The position numbers were made by a program, and so were the translations under genes. The notes below the pieces were generated by a model. That model was not told where the DNA came from. It searched no databases and worked only from the letters and a program-made list of their open reading frames with translations. 64,000 nt of DNA, taken from contig NZ_JALKAQ010000007.1 in assembly GCF_023016065.1 (NCBI RefSeq), positions 62,001 to 126,000 of the forward strand, written 5' to 3'. Shown piece by piece: positions 8,519 to 20,498 of the stretch. The DNA is from Marinobacter sp. S0848L (GTDB lineage Bacteria > Pseudomonadota > Gammaproteobacteria > Pseudomonadales > Oleiphilaceae). Numbering within the stretch: the first letter of the stretch is position 1; the number at the start of each line of letters is the position of its first letter.

Positions 8519-9352
8519 TCAGGGTAGAATTTCGACAGGAAGATCGCCAACCGCTTCGTTTGTCTCACATTCGGGGTTTCGGATGGAGATCTCCACCCGG
8601 CGGTTCAAGGCCCGGTTTTCCGGGCTGTCATTTGCTGCCAACGGGCGAGTTTCAGCGCGCCCGGCTGCCATCACACGATCTGCGGGTATTTGCCGGTTCA
8701 TCACCAGCTCATGCACCACCGACACGGCCCGTGCCGCGGACAGGTCCCAGTTCGAGCGGTATTTACTGCTGGAAATGGGGCGGTCGTCAGAATGGCCAGA
8801 TACCACCACATCGCCCTCACAACCGGCCAAAACCGACACAACCCGTTCAATGATCGGAATCATACTGGGTTTGATCGCAGCCTCTCCTGAACGAAAGGTC
8901 GCTTCCTCGGCAAACCGGATAACCACCTGATCTTCGTCGTAATTTACTTGTACACTGCCGGCTGCGGCTTCTGGCTCCAGTTCCCGTACCAGTCTGGAGG
9001 TCAGGTCGAGGACACCGCCGGGAATCTGTCGAATTTCCGGCTGTTCCGCCCGTTCATCAATAAACTCTGGCTGGTCCTGCAAATTGTCTGACGGGTCGGG
9101 CAGTGACACGGTATCCGATTCCACTAAAGTGATCGGTGATCCACCGATACCGTCGCCAATGACATTTTGCGAACCGAAAGCCAGTGACATGGAATTTGCC
9201 ATAGCCTTGTACTTTTCCACATCCATCTCGGCAAACGACAACAGCAAGATAAAGAAGGTCAGCAGCAGGGTCGCCAGATCGGCAAAGGTGACGATCCAGT
9301 CTGGCGCACCGTTTTTGGTTTTTTGCCGTTTGCGAGGCCGGGGCAGCAACAA
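8519..9352 (-). CDS. pomB: Flagellar stator protein PomB/MotB (OmpA-like C terminus)
   Basis: The peptidoglycan-anchoring subunit of a flagellar stator. There is one transmembrane helix near residues 20-40 (WIVTFADLATLLLTFFILL) whose aspartate (D25 region) is the ion-carrying residue. A linker follows, then an OmpA/MotB domain with SGHSDDRP and the NWDLSAARA motif near residues 180-210. It starts three bases after pomA ends, so the two are co-translated. Length (277) and sequence are closer to Na+-type PomB/MotD than to Escherichia coli MotB, which suggests sodium drive; that is inference. Confidence 0.85.
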   Translation of the reverse strand: MLLPRPRKRQKTKNGAPDWIVTFADLATLLLTFFILLLSFAEMDVEKYKAMANSMSLAFGSQNVIGDGIGGSPITLVESDTVSLPDPSDNLQDQPEFIDERAEQPEIRQIPGGVLDLTSRLVRELEPEAAAGSVQVNYDEDQVVIRFAEEATFRSGEAAIKPSMIPIIERVVSVLAGCEGDVVVSGHSDDRPISSSKYRSNWDLSAARAVSVVHELVMNRQIPADRVMAAGRAETRPLAANDSPENRALNRRVEISIRNPECETNEAVGDLPVEILP

Positions 9353-9355
9353 ACC

Positions 9356-10129
9356 TTATGCCTCCTTTTCAGGCGCAAGACCGGTCCGATGCTCGGGGGG
9401 CAGGTAGGAAGACAGAAACTCCGTCATCACTCTGGGGTTTTCACCGCGCATAATGCTCTTGATAGAGGTAAGGATCAGCAATTGGTTGCGCGCATCGTCG
9501 TCGGCTTTCAGCTGCAGTTTTTCCGCCAGAGGCAGGGCAATCAACTGAGCAAGAAAAGCCCCGTACAGCGTCGTCAGCAGGGCGATGGCCATGGCGGGCC
9601 CGATGGTGGAAGGGTCATCCAGGGTATTCAGCATCTGCACCAAGCCAATCAGAGTGCCCAGCATGCCAATGGCCGGGGCGGATTCACCGATACCGCGAAA
9701 CACCCGCTCAGCCACTTCGTAGCGCTCGGCGATTTGCTGGCTTTCTTGCAGCAAGGCTTCTTCCACCAGTTCCGGCGGGTGGCCATCAACACAAAGAGAG
9801 ATGGCTTTTCTCAGGAAGTCGTCGCTGGCTTCGTGCTCTTCGAGGCCCAGAATGCCCTCCTTGCGCACCATTCGGCTCAGCTCTCCCACTTCCAGAATTA
9901 ACGAAGAAGGGCGAGGGAGGCGATCGGTAAACACCGTTTTCGCCGCCAGCCGGAACGCACTGGCAACCGTAGGCAACCGGAATTTGATTAAGGTAACCGC
10001 GAAAGTGCCGCCGAGCACGATGGCCAAGCCAGGCAGATTCAGGAAGGTCGTGAGCGAGGCGTTTGCCAGCATGGCAAGCACAACAATCACAACTCCGGCG
10101 AGCAGCCCTACCAACGTCAGAATATCCAT
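9356..10129 (-). CDS. pomA: Flagellar stator protein PomA/MotA
   Basis: The ion-channel subunit of the stator, 257 residues with four transmembrane helices: two near the N terminus and two after a cytoplasmic loop that ends around GVGESAPAIGMLGTLIGLVQML. That last motif is the classic MotA/TolQ/ExbB channel helix. The N terminus (MDILTLVGLLAGV) and GGTFAVTLIKF match the PomA type. It pairs with the following pomB to form an A5B2 complex in the inner membrane. No flagellar or chemotaxis genes are nearby, so it is a stand-alone stator pair. Confidence 0.88.
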   Translation of the reverse strand: MDILTLVGLLAGVVIVVLAMLANASLTTFLNLPGLAIVLGGTFAVTLIKFRLPTVASAFRLAAKTVFTDRLPRPSSLILEVGELSRMVRKEGILGLEEHEASDDFLRKAISLCVDGHPPELVEEALLQESQQIAERYEVAERVFRGIGESAPAIGMLGTLIGLVQMLNTLDDPSTIGPAMAIALLTTLYGAFLAQLIALPLAEKLQLKADDDARNQLLILTSIKSIMRGENPRVMTEFLSSYLPPEHRTGLAPEKEA

Positions 10130-10164
10130 GACCTTCCCTTACGGCCGAGGTTATCCAACCCGGC

Positions 10165-12492
<2,328 letters not shown>

Positions 12493-12538
12493 ATAGAAAT
12501 CGTACAACCTGCTTGATCAGATAGTGGAAATGCACCGG

Positions 12539-13678
12539 TTAGCCTCGCCGCAAGTATCCGCCCGGGGCAGAACACGCCAAACCTTCCAATTCCAGCAGCA
12601 AAAGCGACTGCATCAACTGATCGGCCGGTAATCCGGTGGCAAGACTCAATGCATCGGTAGACTGTGGATCATACCCCAAAGCCTCGAATACCGCGATTTC
12701 CCGACTGTCCAGATCCGGTTTTTCAACCGGACGGGCAAGCTCTGGCGCGGGCGCTTCCTGCATCGACCACCAGGTGCCTAATTCTTCCAGCACGTCATCG
12801 GCCGTTTCGACCAGCCTCGCCCCTTGTTTGATCAGTTGATGGCAGCCTTTGGCGACCGGGCTGTGGATGGAGCCGGGAATGGCGAACACCTCCCGGCCTT
12901 GCTCAAGAGCGGTTCTCGCGGTAATCAGTGACCCGCTTTTCAAACTCGCCTCCACCACCAGCACACCTCGGCTCAAGCCACTGATGATGCGATTCCGTTG
13001 CGGGAAATAGGCGGCTCGGGCCTGAGTGCCTGGCGGGTATTCCGACACAATCAGACCGTTATCCATAATGCGGTGGGCCAGTTTTCGATGCTGCGCCGGG
13101 TACAGCCGATCCAGACCACACCCCACCACAGCAATGGTCGGATGCCCGGCATCCAGTGCCCCGGCATGGGCTGCACCGTCAATGCCCAGCGCCAGCCCAC
13201 TGGTGATCAACAAGCCGCGCTTGCTCAGTTCCGCGGCAAACTGCCGAGCGTGATCCAAGCCTTGCCGGGTGGCATTGCGACTACCCACCACGCCAATCTG
13301 ATCTTGCAACAGCAGCCTGCTATCGCCCAACAAGTAAAGCACCAGCGGCGCATTGTGTATCTGTCGCAGCGCCTCCGGGAAATCGGGATGACCCTGGCCA
13401 ATGATCGCAATGCCATGTTGCTGGCACGCCTGATGAATCCAGAGCGCGTGCTGTATTTTAGGGTGATGGACATCCCCCGCTTGCCAGGCATGAACCAGTT
13501 CAATGGCTTCGGTCCCCAGGCCTAACGCTTTGAGAGTCGCGGCGTTCAGATCAAGCGTATCAACCAGACTGGCGGTGTTGGACTGCACTCGTTCACGAGC
13601 GCGCACGCCAAACCGGGGAAGCAGCGAAAGTACCAGCCAGCGGCCAGCCTCAGATTGCAGATATTTCTGTTCCGACAT
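12539..13678 (-). CDS. dprA: DNA-processing protein DprA
   Basis: Loads RecA onto incoming single-stranded DNA in natural transformation and is widely kept in non-competent species. The central Rossmann-like fold shows VGSRNATRQG near residue 134, SGLALGIDGAAH near residue 162 and VVGCGLDRLYP near residue 185. There is an N-terminal helical region and a C-terminal winged-helix-like domain after residue 310. The length of 379 is normal. It sits downstream of the LysM gene, separated by a hairpin terminator. Confidence 0.95.
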   Translation of the reverse strand: MSEQKYLQSEAGRWLVLSLLPRFGVRARERVQSNTASLVDTLDLNAATLKALGLGTEAIELVHAWQAGDVHHPKIQHALWIHQACQQHGIAIIGQGHPDFPEALRQIHNAPLVLYLLGDSRLLLQDQIGVVGSRNATRQGLDHARQFAAELSKRGLLITSGLALGIDGAAHAGALDAGHPTIAVVGCGLDRLYPAQHRKLAHRIMDNGLIVSEYPPGTQARAAYFPQRNRIISGLSRGVLVVEASLKSGSLITARTALEQGREVFAIPGSIHSPVAKGCHQLIKQGARLVETADDVLEELGTWWSMQEAPAPELARPVEKPDLDSREIAVFEALGYDPQSTDALSLATGLPADQLMQSLLLLELEGLACSAPGGYLRRG

Positions 13679-13698
13679 TTTTCATCCTTGAAAACAAT

Positions 13699-13726
13699 AA
13701 TGGCCGGGCGCTCCGGCCCAGCCATT
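13699..13726 (-). terminator. Probable terminator after the LysM gene
   Basis: 11-base arms (13699-13709 and 13716-13726) pair with one mismatch. On the minus strand they are followed by a T-rich ATTGTTTTC. The structure lies between the LysM gene and dprA. A second hairpin (13748-13755 with 13764-13771) lies just upstream without a T-tract. Confidence 0.65.
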
Positions 13727-13783
13727 CAATGTTACTGCTTATCACCACGCGCAGCCTGTCTGAGCTGCGCGGGTAGAGAAATA

Positions 13784-14797
13784 TCAGGGGTTTACGACCT
13801 TGTCACCCACCGACAGCGAACGAGTTGCCTTCAGAACCAGCCCGTAGCTCATCTTCTCGTACACCTGGAACACCATCAGCAGACCGGCCCGCTCGGACGG
13901 CAGTTCAATGGTTTCGCCGGTGATGGGGTCGCGAACACGGTTGCCGGCTTTCATCACCGCCAGCACGTTGCCGGCTTTCATACCTTCACGGGCACCACGG
14001 TTAATGGCCACTACGTTGTATTGGCCAATCTGGTTGACGCCGCCATCGACCGAGATCATCTTGCCTTCGATCTCCGCATCCGGTGAACTCGGCATAAAGT
14101 TAGTGGTCAGACGACGGTCTTCACTCACCAGCAAGCGGTCACCAATGCGCACCTCTTCGCTGGAGCGAGTCAGATTGACGGTCAACACGTCGCCGTTCTC
14201 GGCCGCCACGTTACCCCGGGCGATGCTGCGTGCTTCCAGCCCCAGGAACTCGCCGGTATCCGGATCAACAAATTCCTGGCTGCGGCGGAACACGCCAACC
14301 CGATCAGCAGGCTTTTCACCGCGGGCGTAGATTTTGTCCCCGGCACCGGTGATGATGCGGCCGTCTTCGCCTTCCAGCACATACGGCGCACCGTTGATTT
14401 CTTCAGGGCTGACGATGCGGGTGTCGGTCAGGAAGCTGGCAATGGCATCCAGAGGAATCGCGGGAATTGGCGTATCAATGGCTTCGGAACGGATTTGAGG
14501 AGACAGTTTCACATCGCCGGACGCCACCTTGGTGATGCGCGGTTTGCCGTCAATGTAAACCAGCGCCAGGCGATCACCCGGATAAATCAGGTGCGGGTTG
14601 GCAACCTGAGGGTTTACGTGCCAGATTTCCGGCCAGTACCAAGGGTTGTTCAAAAAACGCCCTGAAATGTCCCAAAGGGTATCCCCTTTGACGACGGTGT
14701 AACGCTCAGGATGGTCAGCTTTGAACTCGGGCTGTGCCTGGGCCAAAGAGGTAAACAGCAGCGTGGTAGCCGCCAGAGCGTACAACAATTTCCTCAT
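13784..14797 (-). CDS. LysM peptidoglycan-binding domain protein
   Basis: An exported protein of about 337 residues. It has a signal peptide (MRKLLYALAATTLLF, cut after AQA), then a LysM domain at about residues 34-80 (YTVVKGDTLWDISGRFL), and a long C-terminal region of unknown fold with repeated PITGE/DPDTGE-like turns. The start is ATG 14797; an in-frame upstream extension would bury the signal peptide. It corresponds by position and order to the LysM gene beside dprA and def in Pseudomonas. It probably binds cell-wall glycan; a partner or enzymatic role is unknown. Confidence 0.88.
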   Translation of the reverse strand: MRKLLYALAATTLLFTSLAQAQPEFKADHPERYTVVKGDTLWDISGRFLNNPWYWPEIWHVNPQVANPHLIYPGDRLALVYIDGKPRITKVASGDVKLSPQIRSEAIDTPIPAIPLDAIASFLTDTRIVSPEEINGAPYVLEGEDGRIITGAGDKIYARGEKPADRVGVFRRSQEFVDPDTGEFLGLEARSIARGNVAAENGDVLTVNLTRSSEEVRIGDRLLVSEDRRLTTNFMPSSPDAEIEGKMISVDGGVNQIGQYNVVAINRGAREGMKAGNVLAVMKAGNRVRDPITGETIELPSERAGLLMVFQVYEKMSYGLVLKATRSLSVGDKVVNP

Positions 14798-15096
14798 CGT
14801 CTGTATCCTTGATCGCGTGCCTTGAATCTTAGCGTTCGGTAACGTCACCACAGATCACCCGCAGCTTGTTACACTGTTATTCCCGTTACTATAGAAGATG
14901 TAGGGGGATTTGTGATGTTATCTTTTGTTCTTCCAGCAAATTCTGCGGAATAATCGATAGAATCCTACTATTAACTGATCAGTTTGTACTCAATCGGTAA
15001 TTTATCGGATAATACCCCCATCACACATGCTTCATAATAGAATTGTGAAGAAAATTTGCGCAGTACGCTGTCGCATTTCAGAGAAGCCAGAGCACT
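14798..15096. other. Divergent intergenic region between the LysM gene and def
   Basis: About 300 bases with no gene that I can support, visibly more AT-rich than its surroundings. It must hold divergent promoters for the LysM gene and for def-fmt-rsmB-trkA. Several TATAAT-like strings occur (for example TAGAAT near 15038-15043), but I cannot choose between them. The 13-mer AAAATTTGCGCAG at 15051-15063 is shared with the centre of the hairpin upstream of the carbonic-anhydrase gene. Confidence 0.5.
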
Positions 15097-15600
15097 ATGA
15101 TTCTAGATATTCTTGAGTACCCCGATCCGCGCCTACGCACCATTGCCAAGCCGGTAGACGAGGTAACCGACGAGATCCGAACGTTGATCGACGACATGTT
15201 CGAGACCATGTACGATGCGCCCGGCATTGGTTTGGCGGCAACGCAGGTGAACGTGCACAAGCAGATCATCGTGATGGACTTGTCCGAAGACAAGAGCGAG
15301 CCAAGGGTGTTCATCAACCCGAAAGTGGAAGTACTGGATGGCGACTTGGAAGCCATGCAGGAAGGCTGCCTGTCGGTGCCCGGTTTTTACGAAGATGTAA
15401 AACGCATTGAACACGTTCGCATTACCGCCAAAGACCGAAACGGTGACGATTTTGAACTGGAAGCCACCGGCCTTCTGGCGGTTTGTATCCAGCACGAGAT
15501 GGATCACCTGAACGGCAAATTGTTTGTGGATTACCTCAGCTCTCTCAAGCGCAACCGAATTCGCAAGAAGCTGGAAAAACTCCACAAGCAAAGCGCCTGA
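15097..15600 (+). CDS. def: Peptide deformylase
   Basis: Removes the formyl group from the N-terminal Met of new proteins; a cytosolic Fe2+/Zn2+ enzyme. All three motifs are visible: GIGLAATQV near residue 44, EGCLSVPG near residue 89 (Cys ligand) and QHEMDHL near residue 132 (two His ligands and catalytic Glu). The length of 167 is typical. It heads the def-fmt-rsmB-trkA run, although a hairpin terminator follows it directly, so fmt may have partly independent expression. Confidence 0.97.
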   Translation: MILDILEYPDPRLRTIAKPVDEVTDEIRTLIDDMFETMYDAPGIGLAATQVNVHKQIIVMDLSEDKSEPRVFINPKVEVLDGDLEAMQEGCLSVPGFYEDVKRIEHVRITAKDRNGDDFELEATGLLAVCIQHEMDHLNGKLFVDYLSSLKRNRIRKKLEKLHKQSA

Positions 15601-15643
15601 GCCCGAGCCGGATAATGGCGCTCAACTTCAGACCGAATTCAGG

Positions 15644-15666
15644 ACCGGGTTACGACCCGGTTTTTT
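15644..15666 (+). terminator. Rho-independent terminator after def
   Basis: ACCGGGT at 15644-15650, a TACG tetraloop, ACCCGGT at 15655-15661, then five Ts to 15666. It stands between def and fmt, and so would attenuate read-through into fmt. Confidence 0.8.
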
Positions 15667-15696
15667 CGTATTCAACGACACAGAGATAACACCACC

Positions 15697-16632
15697 GTGC
15701 GCATTGTTTTTGCCGGAACTCCGGACTTCGCCGCCATCGCCCTGAAAGCCATACTTGCAGCCGGACACACGGTTGTAGGCGTTTACAGCCAGCCTGACCG
15801 GCCTGCCGGCCGCGGCCGCAAATTGATGCCAAGCCCGGTAAAACAAGTGGCACTGGATGCCAACATCCCTGTGTTTCAGCCCCAGAGTTTAAAGCCCGAA
15901 GACGCGCAACAAGAGCTGGCCGCCCTGAAGCCAGACGTCATGATCGTTGCAGCCTACGGTCTGATTTTGCCGAAAGCGGTTCTGGACATACCAAGCCACG
16001 GCTGCCTCAACATCCACGCCTCCTTGTTGCCTCGGTGGCGCGGTGCTGCACCGATTCAGCGGGCCATTGCCGCCGGCGATGCCGAGACCGGTATCACCAT
16101 CATGCAGATGGATGTGGGCCTGGATACCGGCGACATGCTACTGAAAACCGCTACTCCGATTAACCCGGACGATACCGGCGGCAGCCTTCACGACCGATTA
16201 GCGGATATGGGCGGCGATGCGATAGTAGAGGCGTTGGCGAAACTGAGCCAAAGCGCGCTGACCGGCGAGCCCCAGAACGACGACGAAGCCTGCTACGCCC
16301 ACAAGCTGTCAAAAGAAGAAGGCCACATCGACTGGAACAACAGCGCCACCGACATCGAGCGACTGATCCGGGCGTTCAATCCCTGGCCCGGCACCTTCAC
16401 CGACCTGGGCAAACAGCGCATCCGCTTGCATCAGGCGCAGGCATTAGAGCAGGGCAGCGACAAAGCCCCCGGCACCGTGCTTCGCCGTGAACGGGAAGGC
16501 ATCGACATTGCTTGCGGTACTGGCAGCCTGAGAGTGACCAAAGTGCAACTGCCCGGCACCCGCGCCTTGACCGTGAACGATTTGATTAACGGCGGCAAAC
16601 CCGTGCTGATGCCTGAACAGGAGCTGAACTGA
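15697..16632 (+). CDS. fmt: Methionyl-tRNA formyltransferase
   Basis: Formylates initiator Met-tRNA using 10-formyl-tetrahydrofolate, which makes it the functional partner of def. The 311-residue protein has the N-terminal Rossmann-type catalytic domain with the SLLPRWRGAAPIQRA signature near residue 109, holding the catalytic Asn/His/Asp set (NIHAS just before). The C-terminal OB-like tRNA-binding domain follows from about residue 205. It starts at GTG 15697 and is followed two bases later by rsmB. Confidence 0.96.
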   Translation: MRIVFAGTPDFAAIALKAILAAGHTVVGVYSQPDRPAGRGRKLMPSPVKQVALDANIPVFQPQSLKPEDAQQELAALKPDVMIVAAYGLILPKAVLDIPSHGCLNIHASLLPRWRGAAPIQRAIAAGDAETGITIMQMDVGLDTGDMLLKTATPINPDDTGGSLHDRLADMGGDAIVEALAKLSQSALTGEPQNDDEACYAHKLSKEEGHIDWNNSATDIERLIRAFNPWPGTFTDLGKQRIRLHQAQALEQGSDKAPGTVLRREREGIDIACGTGSLRVTKVQLPGTRALTVNDLINGGKPVLMPEQELN

Positions 16633-16634
16633 TC

Positions 16635-17936
16635 ATGTTCTATGACTCCCTGCCGTTCCGCGCCGTCGCCGCCGACGTGCTGCTTTCGGTCGAAAACGGG
16701 CAATCGCTGTCGCAATGCCTGCCCTACGCTCTGAGCCAGCTGCCTCCCGAACAGCGGCCCCAGTTGCAGGCCATTTGCTACGGCACCTGTCGCTGGTTTC
16801 ACCGACTGGATGGCGAACTCAATCAGCGCCTGAAAAAGCCCATTCGCAAACCCGACCGGGTGATTCATCATTTAATGTTGGTTGCCCTGTTCCAGCTTCG
16901 TTTTAGTGAACAAGCCACCTACGCCATTCTCAACGAAACCGTCGAAGCGTGCCGAGCACTCGATCGGCCGCACCTGACCGGGCTGGTCAATGGTGTGTTA
17001 AGAGCGGCCGAGCGGGAAGGCGCACCGGAGCCGGGCGACGACAGCAGCCGCTACAGCCATCCGGTCTGGATGGTGGAGAAACTGCGCCACAACTGGCCCG
17101 ACCACTGGCCAGCCATCCTCGATGCCAACAACACCCAGGCACCGATGACCCTGAGGGTAAACGCCCTGCGTTTTAGCCGCGACGAATACCTGAAGTTACT
17201 GACCGATGCCGGCATTGGCGCCAAAGCAACCCGCTTTGCCCCGCTAGGCATTCAGTTGGAGCGCCCGTTTCCGGTGGATAACTTGCCGTGGTTTGAAGAC
17301 GGCGCGGTCAGTGTTCAGGATGAAGCCGCCCAGCTGTGTACTACTCTGATGGATCTTCAGCCTGGTCAACGAGTGTTAGACGCCTGCGCGGCACCCGGCG
17401 GCAAAACCTGCGCCATTCTGGAAAACTGTGCCGAGCTTGCCGAAGTGGTCGCCATTGACGAATCGGCCGACCGCCTGCCCCGGGTGCAGGAAAATCTTGA
17501 CCGCCTCGACTTGTCCGCCAGCCTGTTACAAGCCGATGCCGCGGACATCGAGCAATGGTGGGACGGCCAGGCCTTTGACCGAATTCTGCTGGATGTACCC
17601 TGCAGCGCCACCGGCGTTATTCGCCGACACCCGGACATCAAATTGCTGCGCCGGGAATCGGACATTGTGCCGCTGGCCGGCATTCAACTTGGCCTGCTGA
17701 ACGCCATGTGGTCTATTCTGAAACCCGGAGGCCGTTTGGTATACGCCACCTGCTCGGTGTTTCCGCAAGAGAACCACCGCATCATTCAACGCTTCCTGAA
17801 GCAGCAAGAACAGGCACAGCTGATTCCCATCGACGCGAGCTGGGGCCTGGATATGGAAGCCGGTCGCAATCTGCTGCCGGATCCAGACAGCCATGACGGC
17901 TTTTTCTACGCCGTGCTGGAGAAACCTGACGCATGA
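16635..17936 (+). CDS. rsmB: 16S rRNA m5C967 methyltransferase RsmB
   Basis: Methylates C967 of 16S rRNA with S-adenosylmethionine. The N-terminal NusB-like RNA-binding domain covers roughly residues 1-140. The SAM site is [10 protein letters not shown] near residue 249. The two catalytic cysteines lie in [15 protein letters not shown] near residue 319 and [11 protein letters not shown] near residue 374. The length of 433 is normal. It overlaps trkA by four bases (ATGA), implying translational coupling. Confidence 0.96.
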   Translation: MFYDSLPFRAVAADVLLSVENGQSLSQCLPYALSQLPPEQRPQLQAICYGTCRWFHRLDGELNQRLKKPIRKPDRVIHHLMLVALFQLRFSEQATYAILNETVEACRALDRPHLTGLVNGVLRAAEREGAPEPGDDSSRYSHPVWMVEKLRHNWPDHWPAILDANNTQAPMTLRVNALRFSRDEYLKLLTDAGIGAKATRFAPLGIQLERPFPVDNLPWFEDGAVSVQDEAAQLCTTLMDLQPGQRVLDACAAPGGKTCAILENCAELAEVVAIDESADRLPRVQENLDRLDLSASLLQADAADIEQWWDGQAFDRILLDVPCSATGVIRRHPDIKLLRRESDIVPLAGIQLGLLNAMWSILKPGGRLVYATCSVFPQENHRIIQRFLKQQEQAQLIPIDASWGLDMEAGRNLLPDPDSHDGFFYAVLEKPDA

Positions 17937-19336
17937 ATATCCTGATTCTCGGTGCGGGCCAGGTCGGCGGTACGCTGGCCGAACACCTCGCCAATGAAGC
18001 CAACGACATCACCGTTATCGACAGCGATAGCGTTCGCCTCCGGGAGCTGCAAGATCGCCTCGACATTCGCACTGTGCACGGCAAGGCGTCTTATCCGGCG
18101 GTACTGAACGAAGCCAATGCCGAAGACGCCGACATGGTGATCGCCGTCACCAACAGCGATGAAACCAACATGGTGGCGTGCCAGGTTGCCAAGCTTCTGC
18201 ACAAAACCCCGACCACCATCTGCCGGGTACGCGCGGGTTCCTATCTGGCCAATCCTGCGCTGTTCTATAACAAAGATACCGAGAAGGATCTGGATAAACT
18301 TCGGGGCTTCCCCATTGATGTCATCATCAGCCCGGAACAGCTGGTTACCAAACACATCACCCGGCTGATCGAGTACCCCGGCACGCTTCAGGTATTGGAG
18401 TTTTCCAAAGGCCTGACCCGGCTGGTCGCCATCAAAGCCATTGAAGGTGGCCCCCTGGTCGGCCGTGAGCTTTCCTATCTGCGCACCCACATGCCGAAGA
18501 TCGACACCCGGGTTGCCGCCATTTTCCGGAAAGACCGGGCCATCATCCCGAAAGGCGATACCGTGATCGAAGACGGCGATGAAGTGTTCTTCATTGCCGC
18601 CACCGATCATATCCGCTCGGTGATGAGCGAGTTGCAGCCGCTGTCTAAGCCCTACAAACGCATCTTCATTTGTGGCGGTGGCAACATTGGCTACCGGCTG
18701 GCACGAGCACTCGATAGCCGCTATCAGGTAAAAATTCTCGAGCGGGATCACGACCGCTGCATCATGTTGTCGGAAAAACTCCGCAAAACGGTGGTGCTGG
18801 AAGGCAGCGGCGCTAATAAAGACATTCTGGTGGAAGAAAACATCGAGAATACCGATGTCTTTTGTGCGGTCACCAACGACGACGAAACCAACATCATTGC
18901 GTCGCTGTTAGCCAAGCGCCTGGGTGCTCGCAAAGTCCTGACCTTGATCAACAACCCCGACTACGTTGATTTGATTCAGGGCGGTGTCATCGACGTTGCC
19001 ATCTCGCCCCAGCAGACCACCATCGGCAGCTTGCTGACCCACGTGCGCCGGGGCGATGTGGTGAACGTACACGCCCTGCGCCGCGGCGCCGCCGAAGCCA
19101 TCGAGGCCATTGCCCACGGCGACCATCGATCCTCGAAAGTGGTGGGCAGAAGGCTGGATGAGATTCATCTGCCGCCGGGCACCACCATCGGCGCCATCGT
19201 GCGCCATGGCGAGGTTCTGATTGCACACGATCATTTGCGCGTGCAGCCGAACGACCACGTTATTTTGTTCTTGGTCGATAAATCCCGAATTCGGGATGTC
19301 GAGAAGCTATTCCACGTGGGGCTCACTTTCTTCTGA
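17933..19336 (+). CDS. trkA: Trk system potassium uptake regulatory subunit TrkA
   Basis: The peripheral NAD(H)-binding subunit that gates the TrkH/TrkG potassium channel. It contains two tandem RCK units, with nucleotide-binding motifs [13 protein letters not shown] at residue 7 and [14 protein letters not shown] near residue 245, each followed by a RCK-C domain. The length of 467 is close to the usual 458. The channel gene is not in this window. It ends with a CACGTGG-containing stretch that resembles but does not match the parS palindrome. Confidence 0.95.
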   Translation: MNILILGAGQVGGTLAEHLANEANDITVIDSDSVRLRELQDRLDIRTVHGKASYPAVLNEANAEDADMVIAVTNSDETNMVACQVAKLLHKTPTTICRVRAGSYLANPALFYNKDTEKDLDKLRGFPIDVIISPEQLVTKHITRLIEYPGTLQVLEFSKGLTRLVAIKAIEGGPLVGRELSYLRTHMPKIDTRVAAIFRKDRAIIPKGDTVIEDGDEVFFIAATDHIRSVMSELQPLSKPYKRIFICGGGNIGYRLARALDSRYQVKILERDHDRCIMLSEKLRKTVVLEGSGANKDILVEENIENTDVFCAVTNDDETNIIASLLAKRLGARKVLTLINNPDYVDLIQGGVIDVAISPQQTTIGSLLTHVRRGDVVNVHALRRGAAEAIEAIAHGDHRSSKVVGRRLDEIHLPPGTTIGAIVRHGEVLIAHDHLRVQPNDHVILFLVDKSRIRDVEKLFHVGLTFF

Positions 19337-19472
19337 TTGATCCCGAACAAATCAATACGCAGATTGGCACTTAGAAAAGCAGCGCCAGCCAGCGTATAAT
19401 GCGCGTTTTCAAATTTCGGAGTGCTCCGTAACAACGGGGCGCCACACACAGACTGACCAGCAGGCAATCGTC

Positions 19473-20498
19473 GTGACAGACAAGGCAACCAATAACTCCG
19501 CGCCAGACATCAAGACCTTTCAGGGTCTGATTCTGGCATTGCAGAATTTCTGGGCGCAGCATGGCTGCGTGATACTTCAGCCTCTCGATATGGAAGTCGG
19601 CGCCGGCACATTCCACTCGGCCACATTCCTGCGCTCCATCGGGCCCGAGACCTGGAACGCCGCCTACGTGCAGCCCAGCCGCCGACCGACCGACGGCCGC
19701 TACGGTGAAAACCCGAACCGCCTGCAGCATTACTACCAGTTTCAGGTGGTTCTGAAACCGTCTCCAGACAATATTCAGGAACTGTACCTGGACTCGTTAC
19801 GCGCGTTGGGGCTGGACCCGCTGGTACACGACATCCGCTTTGTGGAAGACAACTGGGAATCCCCAACTCTGGGCGCCTGGGGTCTGGGCTGGGAAATCTG
19901 GCTAAACGGTATGGAAGTCACCCAGTTCACTTACTTCCAGCAGGTGGGCGGTCTGGAATGCTACCCGGTTACCGGCGAGCTGACCTACGGCCTTGAGCGC
20001 ATCGCCATGTACCTGCAAGGCGTGGACAGCGTTTACGATCTGGTGTGGACCAACGGTCCGGACGGCGTCGTTACCTACGGCGATGTGTTCCATCAGAACG
20101 AAGTGGAGCAATCCACCTACAACTTCGAACAGGCCGATACCGAATTCCTGTTCCACAGCTTCGACGTGTACGAGCGGGAAAGCGCCCGCCTGATCGAAGC
20201 TGGCCTGCCACTGCCTGCTTACGAGCAGGTACTTAAGGCCTCCCACACCTTCAACCTGTTGGATGCTCGCCACGCCATCTCAGTGACCGAGCGCCAGCGT
20301 TTCATCCTGCGTGTACGTACCTTGGCTCGCTCCGTGGCTCAGGCTTATTTTGAAAGCCGTCGCAAGCAAGGCTTCCCGTTGGCCCCGGAAGCTCTCCGCA
20401 ACGAAGTGCTGGCAGCGGCCGATGCGGCTGACGCCAAAGCCAAAAGCAAGAAGTCCGGAAAAGCGAAAAAGGCACAGCAGGAACAGGGGAAAGCATAA
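19473..20498 (+). CDS. glyQ: Glycyl-tRNA synthetase alpha subunit
   Basis: The catalytic class II subunit of the bacterial alpha2beta2 glycyl-tRNA synthetase. The core is recognisable from [17 protein letters not shown] and [18 protein letters not shown], which hold the class II motif 2 region, and [17 protein letters not shown] near residue 170. It starts at GTG 19473. After residue 315 there is a low-complexity Ala/Lys-rich tail ([14 protein letters not shown]) beyond the usual end. It overlaps glyS by one base. Confidence 0.97.
   Translation: MTDKATNNSAPDIKTFQGLILALQNFWAQHGCVILQPLDMEVGAGTFHSATFLRSIGPETWNAAYVQPSRRPTDGRYGENPNRLQHYYQFQVVLKPSPDNIQELYLDSLRALGLDPLVHDIRFVEDNWESPTLGAWGLGWEIWLNGMEVTQFTYFQQVGGLECYPVTGELTYGLERIAMYLQGVDSVYDLVWTNGPDGVVTYGDVFHQNEVEQSTYNFEQADTEFLFHSFDVYERESARLIEAGLPLPAYEQVLKASHTFNLLDARHAISVTERQRFILRVRTLARSVAQAYFESRRKQGFPLAPEALRNEVLAAADAADAKAKSKKSGKAKKAQQEQGKA

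Noticed and set aside
19306..19325. CACGTGG at the end of trkA, and another in glyS near 21366, as further parS sites
   Set aside because: Only the central 8-10 bases match; the outer bases break the palindrome, and both are explained by coding sequence.
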